This document shows, one piece after another, positions 7,278 to 14,811 of a stretch of DNA of 15,874 bases. Below the pieces are notes generated by a model, which was given only the letters and a program-made list of their open reading frames with translations, was not told the DNA's origin and did not search any database. Origin of the DNA: an uncultured Limosilactobacillus sp. (GTDB lineage Bacteria; Bacillota; Bacilli; Lactobacillales; Lactobacillaceae); contig NZ_CAKPXS010000041.1 in assembly GCF_934202235.1 (NCBI RefSeq), positions 1 through 15,874 of the forward strand. Reading direction: 5' to 3'. A program made the position numbers and the translations under genes. How positions within the stretch are numbered: position 1 is the first letter of the stretch; each line of letters opens with the position of its first letter.

Positions 7278-9155
7278 ATGGTAGAGAAGAACGTCATCAC
7301 TAACCAGCAAGATTTCGAAGACGCTTTTGCTCAGGGGAGTGGAGAGATTAACTTGGCTCCTGGTTTTTATAAAGTACCCCATCCCGATTCGGCAAAGGCC
7401 ATTTATACTTTTAGTGGCAGTATTAAAGGAATAGACAATGATAATAAAGACGCAGCTGTCTATCTCATTGGCGAGTTGGGGACGGAAGACTCCCTCAGCC
7501 TTAAAAACTTAACGATGGTTAATAACCAGCAAATTAATCTGAGTGTTTTAAAGGGGGCAACAGCTACTGTCGATCATGTTATCTTTATTAGGGATTTAGA
7601 TTCAGCAACTCCGGCCTTAGAGCAAACTGCTATCGGTTGCGCCCCAGATTCTCAATTATTCTTGAACTCCTCAGAAATCTATTACCGGTATTTTGGTGGG
7701 GTTATTAAGTTGACTGATAATGTTTCGGCCGTTATTAAGAACAGTCGCCTAATGGTCTTAAACCTGCCTGAAGCTAGTTATGGTAATCTGGTACTAAACC
7801 AGGTCGCAGTTGGTGAATTTTGCGTGAATGGTAAATGGAACATTGTCAGTCATGATCTTCACTTATACACCCATGAAGATGGTAATTACCTTCGTTATCC
7901 TGAAGGAAATGACCAGCAAGGGGAGTTTTCTGATAAGCAGTGTCTTTTTTACTTGCAAAATTCACGGCTGTTGGCAGATCAGCTGCAATTCCCCTCAGAC
8001 TTACCTGCCAAGCTTGTTCCAGTGGTAGCTCACCATTCACAATTGTTTGGTTCAGTGGTGAAAACAAAACTGACTTATCGTCCCTGGATCGAGGCGTTAG
8101 ATAGTCAGGTCTCAGTGCAAAATTGTTCAGTGACAGGTCAAGAGGCGCAAGAGGACAATTACACAACGGAAAGGTCAGGTTCGTCATCATCCCAGTCAAC
8201 GTCATCCCCACATGATGATCACGCGGCATTGAAAAAACTTAAGCAGCTGATTGGTTTATCCCGGGTCAAAGAACAAGTTAATACCTTCATTCAAATGGCC
8301 TTAATGAATAAGCGACGGAAAGAGCGGGGAATGAAAACCGTAGCGAGCTCCTTTCATTCGTTGTTTGAAGGCAATCCGGGAACCGGTAAGACGACGGTTG
8401 CTCGTCTCGTTGGCAAGATTATGTTTGAAGAAGGGATTTTACCGACTGCCAAGTATGTCGAAGTGGATCGGACTCAACTCGTAGCGGGTTACGTCGGGCA
8501 GACTGCCAAGCAGACCCACAAGGTCCTTGAAGAGGCTACCGGGGGGATGTTATTTATTGATGAAGCATACGACCTGGTACACGGTAGTGATGATACCTTT
8601 GGCCGTGAAGCACTCGATACAATTATGAAGTACATGGAAGACCATCGTGAAGAGTTAATGATCATTTTTGCCGGCTATACTGCAGATATGAAAAAACTTT
8701 TGCAACAGAATCCAGGAATGGCTTCACGAGTTCCCAATGTTTTCACATTTGAGGACTATAGCGCTGATGAAATTGTGGCTATTGGGCGTTTACAGTTACA
8801 ACAACAGCAAATGCACTTCGATTCCCCGCGAACAGAGAAGCTCTACGACCAGTTGGTAAGTGAACAATATCAAAGCAGTAACGATCACAGTAACGGTCGT
8901 TGGATTAGGAACCGTAATGACCAGTTACTCCGTCAAATAGCGGTGGCTACCGGGCAAAATACGGACCACCCGCTAGATGAGGTCTGGGCGGATGATATCC
9001 AACGAGCCTTTGGCAGCCAGGGAAACAATGGTGTTAATGGTCAGCAAGAAAGTAGTTCGCTCTCCCAGGGAATGGCTTCGGAGAATTTGAAACGGGATAC
9101 CTTATTTGGTAATAGTTCAACGTTACCATTGTTAAATGGTGATGAATTAAAATAA
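7278..9155 (+). CDS. CbxX/SpoVK-type AAA+ ATPase with an N-terminal beta-helix-like region
   Basis: 625 residues, last gene of the operon, 12 bases after the previous stop. ATG 7278 is preferred over 7271/7274 because those open a short dead frame, while AGGAGG (7264-7269) is 8 bases before 7278. Residues 1-290 are rich in short strands and turns with repeated spacing (LSLKNLTM, TVDHVIF, AVIKNSRL, VSVQNCSV), typical of a right-handed beta-helix. A Ser-rich linker follows (about 299-311). Residues 315-580 are a CbxX-type AAA+ module: Walker A GNPGTGKTT (365-373), pore-loop-like YVGQTA (405-410), Walker B MLFIDEA (424-430), sensor 1 IIFAGYT (462-468), arginine-finger region NPGMASR (478-484) and sensor 2 SNGRWIRN (538-545). 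The C-terminus is low-complexity, with no HbYX docking motif. In this operon it is the obvious candidate to unfold or remodel substrates for the Ntn pair, with the beta-helix as recognition part. That coupling is inference. Confidence 0.75.
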   Translation: MVEKNVITNQQDFEDAFAQGSGEINLAPGFYKVPHPDSAKAIYTFSGSIKGIDNDNKDAAVYLIGELGTEDSLSLKNLTMVNNQQINLSVLKGATATVDHVIFIRDLDSATPALEQTAIGCAPDSQLFLNSSEIYYRYFGGVIKLTDNVSAVIKNSRLMVLNLPEASYGNLVLNQVAVGEFCVNGKWNIVSHDLHLYTHEDGNYLRYPEGNDQQGEFSDKQCLFYLQNSRLLADQLQFPSDLPAKLVPVVAHHSQLFGSVVKTKLTYRPWIEALDSQVSVQNCSVTGQEAQEDNYTTERSGSSSSQSTSSPHDDHAALKKLKQLIGLSRVKEQVNTFIQMALMNKRRKERGMKTVASSFHSLFEGNPGTGKTTVARLVGKIMFEEGILPTAKYVEVDRTQLVAGYVGQTAKQTHKVLEEATGGMLFIDEAYDLVHGSDDTFGREALDTIMKYMEDHREELMIIFAGYTADMKKLLQQNPGMASRVPNVFTFEDYSADEIVAIGRLQLQQQQMHFDSPRTEKLYDQLVSEQYQSSNDHSNGRWIRNRNDQLLRQIAVATGQNTDHPLDEVWADDIQRAFGSQGNNGVNGQQESSSLSQGMASENLKRDTLFGNSSTLPLLNGDELK

Positions 9156-9157
9156 TT

Positions 9158-9199
9158 AAAAATCAGTCTTGGTAATTGGTTTACCAACGCTGATTTTTT
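9158..9199 (+). terminator. Intrinsic terminator of the three-gene operon
   Basis: AAAAATCAG (9158-9166) pairs with CTGATTTTT (9190-9198), and inside it TTGGTAA pairs with TTACCAA; a run of T follows. It begins 3 bases after the stop codon at 9153-9155 and closes the operon. It looks usable in both directions. Confidence 0.85.
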
Positions 9200-9754
9200 A
9201 TTTTACCAACAATCTGTCATGTTGTTTGATTCACTATCAAGATAGGTATTATGTTAAATAATAGCATAATTAAGCTGGTTTAAGGAGAAATTTACCAAAT
9301 GGTCTAATTTATATTTGCTGAATACTCGAAAACGATTATCAATAGCGATATTAACAATTGGTCTAGGTTGACGACCGTTGTCGATCGCCATGGTGGGGGT
9401 AAGCCATTACTTATTGATAAAATAATTAACTATACCAATACTAAGTTTTTACTTAAAAATAAATAAACACCCATTTAAATGCTTAGGTATATTTATACAT
9501 ACCCATTTGGTATCAACCCTGCTAATTGTAAGAAATCGCTTTGACTTATTAAACAACAACCCTTATACTACGGTTGCTGGCTTAATTAAATGATAAAACA
9601 TTGGTTACTCAGCCAGCGTTAACACTTAATATCTATGAATATCAAGGAATAACAATACGGGAATAATGGTTATTCTAAACGAATTCATTTATGAATTATA
9701 GAGTAGACCGATTGGCAAGGACGTTTAAGGAGTCCACTGAGGTGAATTTTAAAA
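9200..9754. other. 555-base gap with no intact gene; AT-rich, with a possible gene remnant
   Basis: No intact gene is visible. A ribosome-site-like AAGGAG (9282-9287) precedes an ATG (9299-9301) whose third codon is TAA (9305-9307). The same frame is then open to 9466 (about 52 codons, containing NNWSRLTTVVDRHGGGKPLL), which could be the end of a decayed small gene that I do not recognise. Two copies of ACCCATTT lie near 9470-9510, and GCTGGCT (9576-9582) is inverted at 9611-9617. The gap separates the protease-like operon from the sugar-phosphate genes and may be an old junction. Confidence 0.35.
9661..9697 (+). promoter_or_regulatory. Two short palindromes upstream of the triosephosphate isomerase gene
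   Basis: GAATAATGGTTATTC (9661-9675) has 6-base arms around TGG. AATTCATTTATGAATT (9682-9697) has 7-base arms around TT. Both lie 58-94 bases before the ATG at 9755 and could be operator sites. I cannot place convincing -35 and -10 boxes here. Confidence 0.3.
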
Positions 9755-10531
9755 ATGCGGAAACCGTTAATAGTTGCGAATTGGAAAATGAACAAGAACG
9801 TGGATGAAGCGTTAGCTTTTCTCAACGACGTTCTTAGCGAACTGCCCGCTGACGATAAAGAAGAAGTCGCCATTGCCCCACAAGCTTTTGCTATTTACCC
9901 AATGATGAAGGTGGTTCGTCAGACGCCGTTGCAAATTATTGGACAAAACGCTGCCAGTAAGTGTAATGGTGCGTATACCGGCGAAATTAGTGTTCGTGAT
10001 CTGGCGGCACTAGGTGTCAATTACGTTATGTTGGGGCATGCCGAACGTCGGGAAATCTTTAAAGAGTCGAACCAAACCATCAACCAGAAAATTCTGACGG
10101 CCCTCCGGGAAGGAGTAAAGCCAATTGTTTGTACAAATGGCAAACGGAAACTAATTGGCCGGCACAATCATTGTTATAGTATTTTTAGCCAGTTGGATAA
10201 CGTTTTGACAGGGGTACCCGTTGAGCAAGTAGCAAATATCGTCTTTTCTTTTGAACCAACGGAGGCTATTGGGGCTGGCAAGCACGCTGACTTGGACACA
10301 GCTAAACACGGCTGTCGTCTTCTCAGACGAGAAATCAGTCAGCGATATGGAAGACAGATTGCCGAGAATGTTCGCATTCTTTATGGCGGCAGCGTTAACC
10401 CGGATAATATTCGGTTGTTAATGGCGGCACCGGATATTGATGGTGTCTTGATTGGCCGCGCAAGCCTGGATGCTGACAATTTTATTCGGATGATGAACTA
10501 TCAGCGAACCGTGCTAGCACGTGTAATGTAG
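9755..10531 (+). CDS. tpiA: Triosephosphate isomerase, divergent paralogue
   Basis: 258 residues, ribosome site GAGGTGA about 11 bases before ATG 9755. It interconverts dihydroxyacetone phosphate and glyceraldehyde 3-phosphate in the cytoplasm. Signature parts are present: VANWKMNK with Lys11, LGHAERR with His95 and Glu97, the catalytic Glu167 in FEPTEAIGAGK, and LYGGSVNPDN (209-218) for phosphate binding. Odd points: the usual Ser of LGHSERR is Ala96; the loop-6 Trp (EPxW) is Glu170; and the CxGE segment is replaced by CTNGKRKL at 126-133, which looks like two compensating small indels. The chemistry residues remain, so activity is possible but may be weak or altered. It is followed by an aldolase and a mutase-like gene, suggesting a sugar-phosphate operon. 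Probably a second copy; the housekeeping enzyme would be elsewhere. Confidence 0.85.
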   Translation: MRKPLIVANWKMNKNVDEALAFLNDVLSELPADDKEEVAIAPQAFAIYPMMKVVRQTPLQIIGQNAASKCNGAYTGEISVRDLAALGVNYVMLGHAERREIFKESNQTINQKILTALREGVKPIVCTNGKRKLIGRHNHCYSIFSQLDNVLTGVPVEQVANIVFSFEPTEAIGAGKHADLDTAKHGCRLLRREISQRYGRQIAENVRILYGGSVNPDNIRLLMAAPDIDGVLIGRASLDADNFIRMMNYQRTVLARVM

Positions 10532-10582
10532 CGAGCTTAATAAGCGTTATGTCGTTAAGTGAAAGTGATGGAGGAACAAATA

Positions 10583-11479
10583 ATGGCTAAGTTAGTAAAT
10601 GGTAATGATCTTTTTGCAGATGCTCGGGCAAATCACTACGCGATCGGGGCCTACAACATTAACAACCTGGAATGGACTCGCGCAATTCTGAAGGGGGCCC
10701 AGGAAACTCAAACACCAGTATTAGTTCAAGTTTCGATGGGTGCGTCGCGGTACATGGGTGGCTATCAGTTTGTTAAGGATATGGTTGAAGACCAGATTGA
10801 CGCGTTGGGAGTTAATGTTCCGGTCATTCTCCACTTGGACCACGGTGACTACGAAGCAGCTTTGGAGTGTATTAAGTTGGGCTACCCGTCAGTTATGTTT
10901 GATGGTCATAAGTTGCCGACTGAAGAGAATTATCAGAAGACAAGAGAAATTGTCCAATTAGCTCATGCCCGAAATATTTCCGTTGAAGCAGAAATCGGCA
11001 AGATTGGTGAAAATCGTGATGCCACTAGTGGCGAACTTGCCTCTGTTGAGGATGCCATTCGCTTTGCTCAACTTGGTGTAGACAAATTAGCTTGCGGAAT
11101 CGGGAACATTCACGGAATTTATCCTGCGGACTGGAAGGGACTAAATTTTAAGCGGTTAGAGCAGATTGCACATGCTATCAGCATCCCCCTGGTTCTGCAT
11201 GGTGGATCGGGGATCCCTCGTAATCAGGTGGAAAAAGCAATTGCCCTGGGAATTAGCAAGGTCAACATCAATACTGAATTTCAGCTTGCTTTCCAGCAAG
11301 CTACCCGTCGCTATATCGAAGAAGGACGTGACTTGGATAAAGCCCATAAAGGTTATGACCCTCGCAAGCTGTTGCTGCCAGGGACAGAAGCGATTACTTC
11401 GTCGATGAAGGAAATGATCTCGTGGCTGAAGACGCCATCAATCGATGACATTGTGTCAGCAAAAGTTGCTATTAGCTAA
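10583..11479 (+). CDS. fba: Class II (zinc) fructose-bisphosphate / ketose-bisphosphate aldolase
   Basis: 298 residues. ATG 10583 is chosen because GGAGGA (10570-10575) lies directly before it; an upstream ATG at 10559 has no such site. It cleaves a ketose bisphosphate (fructose or tagatose 1,6-bisphosphate) to dihydroxyacetone phosphate and an aldehyde phosphate. Class II hallmarks are HLDHG (84-88, catalytic Asp86 and zinc ligand His87), EAEIG (135-139), GNIHG with His177, LHGGSG with His206, and NINTEF (228-233). All expected metal and phosphate residues are visible, and the length fits the family (about 285-305). The gene sits 51 bases after the isomerase, which uses its product. The fructose versus tagatose preference cannot be decided from sequence alone. 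Confidence 0.9.
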   Translation: MAKLVNGNDLFADARANHYAIGAYNINNLEWTRAILKGAQETQTPVLVQVSMGASRYMGGYQFVKDMVEDQIDALGVNVPVILHLDHGDYEAALECIKLGYPSVMFDGHKLPTEENYQKTREIVQLAHARNISVEAEIGKIGENRDATSGELASVEDAIRFAQLGVDKLACGIGNIHGIYPADWKGLNFKRLEQIAHAISIPLVLHGGSGIPRNQVEKAIALGISKVNINTEFQLAFQQATRRYIEEGRDLDKAHKGYDPRKLLLPGTEAITSSMKEMISWLKTPSIDDIVSAKVAIS

Positions 11480-11500
11480 GAGAAGCGGAAAGGATAAGAA

Positions 11501-12154
11501 ATGGCTAGTACCATTTATTTGATTCGCCATGGGCAAACATATTTCAACTGTTTTGCGCGACTGCAGGGCTGGTCAGATACCCCGTTAACTTAACAGGGTG
11601 AGGAGGATGCGGCAAAGATTGGTCGGATACTATCAGAGTTAAAAGTTGACCATCTTTTTGCCAGTGATATGAAACGTGCCATCGATACCGCCAAAATTAT
11701 GATGGCACAAAACCGTCATACACCAAATAAAGGACCCGTTGTCAACCAACTGTTTCGTGAGGTCTTCTACGGTTCTTTTGAGGGACATAGTAACGAGGAG
11801 GGTGCGATCTGGGCAAGCCACCTTGGACACAAACGCTTCCGGCGAATTGGCCAACTGGTAGCGGAGTTTGGTGTGGAAAAATCACACGACCTGCTGAAGC
11901 AAGCAGATCCCGCGCATTTAGCGGAGGGAAGCCAGGAATTAAATAAGCGAGTCGCTGCGATTCTTCAATTTTTAGAACAGTTAGGCGAGCAAAAAACAGT
12001 GGTGGTGGCAACCCACGGATCCATTATTCAGTACTTGGCAAGCCGCATCGACGGCCATCATACCTACCCCAACCTTGATAATGGAGCAATGATGAAACTG
12101 GTTATTGATGCGGGAATACCGCGGATTGCCGACTACAATACCAAACAGTTATAA
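11501..12154 (+). pseudogene. Phosphoglycerate-mutase-like histidine phosphatase with a premature stop
   Basis: ATG 11501, 21 bases after the aldolase stop, opens MASTIYLIRHGQT, the RHG motif with the phospho-accepting His of the histidine phosphatase superfamily. A TAA at 11591-11593 (codon 31) interrupts DTPLT*QGEEDAA; a Glu or Gln codon is expected there. The rest of the frame is well preserved over 218 codons: FASDMKRAIDTA, FREVFYGSFEG with the acid residue, and VATHGS with the second His near 12015. Only the part from about 11669 could be translated separately, and it lacks the catalytic RHG. The gene looks recently inactivated by one substitution. The family includes both true cofactor-dependent mutases and broad phosphatases, so the exact substrate is unclear. 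Confidence 0.85.
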
Positions 12155-12161
12155 AGAATGA

Positions 12162-12187
12162 AAAGGGGCTGTGACATCAACCCCTTT
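12162..12187 (+). terminator. Small hairpin after the mutase-like pseudogene
   Basis: AAAGGGG (12162-12168) and CCCCTTT (12181-12187) form a stem with a 12-base loop, 8 bases after the stop codon. The T tract is short, so it may be a weak terminator or RNA-stabilising hairpin. Confidence 0.45.
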
Positions 12188-12216
12188 AGCTATACTAAAA
12201 GTTAACAGGCGGCACA

Positions 12217-12252
12217 ACAAAGGCCCATTAGCCGAATGCTAGGGGCCTTTGT
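12217..12252. terminator. Strong hairpin terminator between the sugar-phosphate genes and the PLD-like ATPase
   Basis: ACAAAGGCCC (12217-12226) and GGGCCTTTGT (12243-12252) are perfect inverse copies, followed by TTTGTTTG. The A-rich left flank would let it work in the other direction too. It isolates the gene at 12421 from the upstream genes. Confidence 0.75.
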
Positions 12253-12283
12253 TTGTTGGGGCGGCAGATCGCCTCGGTCTGAG

Positions 12284-12385
12284 TCGTGACGACGATCCGC
12301 GTTAGGCGTTCAGCAACCCAATCGTGACGATGTCTGTTTCACGGTTTGTGACGCTCCCTTGTCACTATTAACAAAGTGGTATAAT
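12284..12385 (+). promoter_or_regulatory. Promoter of the PLD-like ATPase with repeated GTGACG boxes upstream
   Basis: TTGTCA (12359-12364) and TATAAT (12380-12385) are 15 bases apart; the -10 is perfect and the spacing short, which often means dependence on a regulator. Upstream, TCGTGACGA occurs at 12284-12292 and again at 12322-12330, with a related TTGTGACGC at 12346-12354. An inverted GTCAC overlaps the -35. These could be repeats bound by one regulator. They do not match the CtsR or CIRCE heat-shock boxes. The ribosome site GGAGG lies 10 bases before ATG 12421. Confidence 0.5.
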
Positions 12386-12420
12386 AAGTATATGTATATC
12401 TAGCTGGAGGGTTCAATAAG

Positions 12421-14763
12421 ATGGCAGACCAGAAAAAACGGTCAAAGAAAGAACAACGTCGTCAAAAAGCAAAACAAGTTGGCGATACTATCAGGCGAAT
12501 TAACGTCATTCATAATCAGCAAAGCACCCGGATGTCGATTACTGAATTGTTTGATAGCGAAAAATACAGTCAACTGGTGGGGGTCTGCGGCGACCTCTCT
12601 GCCGATTTTATTAACCGTTACCTAGCTGATTTTGTCAAAATCGAACTGGTGATGGGTTCTCAACAGCTCGCTGAAAATTACAGTGCCGCTGAATTATCGA
12701 CCAAGGTGGCCCTGGTGGAAGCGATGCGGACAATTGGTGACAAGAAGCCGACGCGTCTTTTTCAGGAACTTAGTGGTCAATTGCAACTGGCTGCACTGGG
12801 AAATATCTTATCGATTGAAATGGCGCCAACGCAGGTTATTCATTCGCGTTTCTACTTGCTAAGTAACCAAGAGAGCCATCAGCAGCGGGTCATCATTACT
12901 TCAGCTAACTTAACTAAGCAGGCCTTTACGGATGCCCAAAACCGTTTTGAAGAAGTGCTGGTTTTTGATGACAGTCCATTGTTTGACAGCATGATGGTCC
13001 ACTTTAAAACGGATATTCGGCCAGTGGTTGTGCCGTACTTTTCTGAAAGCCTCCTGCGGGCAGCTTCTCACCAGTTGAGTGAAAGCCACAAAAAAGGGGA
13101 AGGGAGTAACGTTGTCATCCTCGATAATGATTCGGCTGACGCAATTGCTGAAGATACGCTGACTAGCGTTTTGACAACTGATATCCCACAACAAATCGAG
13201 CGTCACATTGTTAGCGCCAATTACCCGCGTTTTATGCGGGACGCGACAATAAATCGGACTGCTGATAAGGAACAGATGCGTCGGCAAATTCAACAGGATG
13301 ATGTTCTTCTAACCTTGCAGAAGGAGTCGGTTTCGCCACGGGCGGCCCACCCGAAGATTAAGGCCAAGCAGCAAATTATGAATAATGTGCACCAGGCAAT
13401 GCAATCACCGTTAACGCCGGAAGAGCAGGCGGTTGAGAAAAAATATACGACTTATCTCTATGATCGCCCAATGGAACGGAACCTGGCCCGGCACACTACT
13501 GGCTTATTTACTCCTAGCCAGACGGGTAACTTCCCGTTGCCGTTTGGAAAGAAGGCTAGTCAATCCACCATTAAAGAGGGATTGCAAGCAATTGACAATA
13601 TCATGAAAGGATACCAGCAATTCGTTGTTGACTATACTCCTGACTATGGCAAACGTTTCTTTGAGGCGATCTTGTATAGCTTTACCGCTCCTTTCTTATG
13701 GGAGATCCGTCAAAAAACGAGTTTGAATGCTGAAGACGGTAACGATGTGCCCAACTTCCTGATTTTAGGAGCAACTGCGGGTTCCGGGAAGTCCACCTTA
13801 CTGCGGATGATCAACCAGTTGACTTGGAATACGGACAAGTCATTGATCGACTTTGGGACGATTTATTCGTCAAACGTTGCACAACGGAAGGCCAAAACGG
13901 TTCAAGCCCTAGAAAATTACATGAAACAGGGCAGTTGTTACCCAGTTTTAGTTGATGAAATTGAGCCCTACTTCTTCCAACAGCCACAGTATAGCCGTCA
14001 CCTGGTCGTTGATACCATGAATGAAGTGGTTAATCACCCACGAGCGATCGCGCCACTCATTGGAACGACTAACTACAACTCTGGTTTTACGATGGTTCGG
14101 GAAACAGCCCGACGGACTTACTATCTGCAGATCGATAAGATTATTGACGATAGTAAGAAAGGGGAGGCTAATAAGTATATCTTTAATGTCAGAAAGACGC
14201 TTAATAATGCCTTGTTCCAGGACTTTGTGGTTCGGATGGCAAACTTGCTAGAAGATGACCAGACCGCTTGGCGGATTTTTAATGAAGCGACTGGACGGCT
14301 CGACTTCTTAGCAAACAGTCGGTTAATTTTTAAGGATTACTACCGCGAAGCAGGACTGGATTTGCCCGATTACTTTGCTGATGCAATTTGTGATGACTTT
14401 CGGGAGACGGCGCGGAGTAAGTGGGCTAAACTGTACATTACCCAGCCTGATGATTTTGTCTATCGCAAAGAAAAGCAGAGCTTACTGTTTGACATGGCCA
14501 AACTAAGTAGTTTCAATGGGTTTGGTGGCGAGAACAGTATGGAAGAGTACCGAAATGCCTTGCCAGTTGAAATCTGTGTGGATGGTGTTACCGGGAAAAC
14601 AGGTAAATTTGCGGAAATTAAAGCACCCGCGTTTTTCCGCTGGATTGGTGAAGAAAACCCTTATGCTGTTAGCGCCGAACAATCGTCAAGTGACGACCAT
14701 CAACAAGGCAATGACGGCAAGCCAAAAAAGCACCGTGGCTTCTTTGCCCGGCTGTTTGGATAG
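12421..14763 (+). CDS. PLD-like domain / P-loop ATPase fusion protein, intact copy
   Basis: 780 residues, the living paralogue of the pseudogene at 2431. Residues 1-25 are very basic. Residues about 40-215 form a PLD-like domain: HSR (141-143) and SANLT (161-165) sit where HxK and GSxN occur in PLD-type nucleases, so the catalytic Lys is Arg here. A long linker (215-400) leads to a P-loop ATPase: Walker A GATAGSGKST (450-459), Walker B YPVLVDEIE (507-515), sensor-like LIGTTN (546-551) and paired Arg 564-565 that could act as finger residues. The C-terminus is acidic then basic, ending HRGFFARLFG, conserved with the pseudogene. No membrane segment or signal peptide. It probably binds nucleic acid and uses ATP, but may not cut, given the Arg. 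Its repeat on both sides of the Ntn/AAA+ operon suggests functional linkage. I cannot name the family. Confidence 0.7.
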   Translation: MADQKKRSKKEQRRQKAKQVGDTIRRINVIHNQQSTRMSITELFDSEKYSQLVGVCGDLSADFINRYLADFVKIELVMGSQQLAENYSAAELSTKVALVEAMRTIGDKKPTRLFQELSGQLQLAALGNILSIEMAPTQVIHSRFYLLSNQESHQQRVIITSANLTKQAFTDAQNRFEEVLVFDDSPLFDSMMVHFKTDIRPVVVPYFSESLLRAASHQLSESHKKGEGSNVVILDNDSADAIAEDTLTSVLTTDIPQQIERHIVSANYPRFMRDATINRTADKEQMRRQIQQDDVLLTLQKESVSPRAAHPKIKAKQQIMNNVHQAMQSPLTPEEQAVEKKYTTYLYDRPMERNLARHTTGLFTPSQTGNFPLPFGKKASQSTIKEGLQAIDNIMKGYQQFVVDYTPDYGKRFFEAILYSFTAPFLWEIRQKTSLNAEDGNDVPNFLILGATAGSGKSTLLRMINQLTWNTDKSLIDFGTIYSSNVAQRKAKTVQALENYMKQGSCYPVLVDEIEPYFFQQPQYSRHLVVDTMNEVVNHPRAIAPLIGTTNYNSGFTMVRETARRTYYLQIDKIIDDSKKGEANKYIFNVRKTLNNALFQDFVVRMANLLEDDQTAWRIFNEATGRLDFLANSRLIFKDYYREAGLDLPDYFADAICDDFRETARSKWAKLYITQPDDFVYRKEKQSLLFDMAKLSSFNGFGGENSMEEYRNALPVEICVDGVTGKTGKFAEIKAPAFFRWIGEENPYAVSAEQSSSDDHQQGNDGKPKKHRGFFARLFG

Positions 14764-14764
14764 A

Positions 14765-14800
14765 AAAAGCAGAGCGATGTAGGTTGATCGCTCTGCTTTT
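14765..14800. terminator. Bidirectional terminator between convergent genes
   Basis: AAAAGCAGAGCGAT (14765-14778) and ATCGCTCTGCTTTT (14787-14800) are perfect 14-base inverse copies with an 8-base loop. A and T runs on the two sides serve the rightward ATPase gene and the leftward DUF454 gene. Confidence 0.9.
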
Positions 14801-14811
14801 GTTATTAATCT

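Noticed and set aside
9145..9155. A HbYX proteasome-docking motif at the C-terminus of the AAA+ protein
   Set aside because: The last residues are NGDELK, with no hydrophobic-Tyr-X ending.
12284..12365. Heat-shock operators (CtsR or CIRCE) before the PLD-like ATPase
   Set aside because: The boxes read TCGTGACGA and match neither the GGTCAAA heptads of CtsR nor the TTAGCACTC/GAGTGCTAA of CIRCE.
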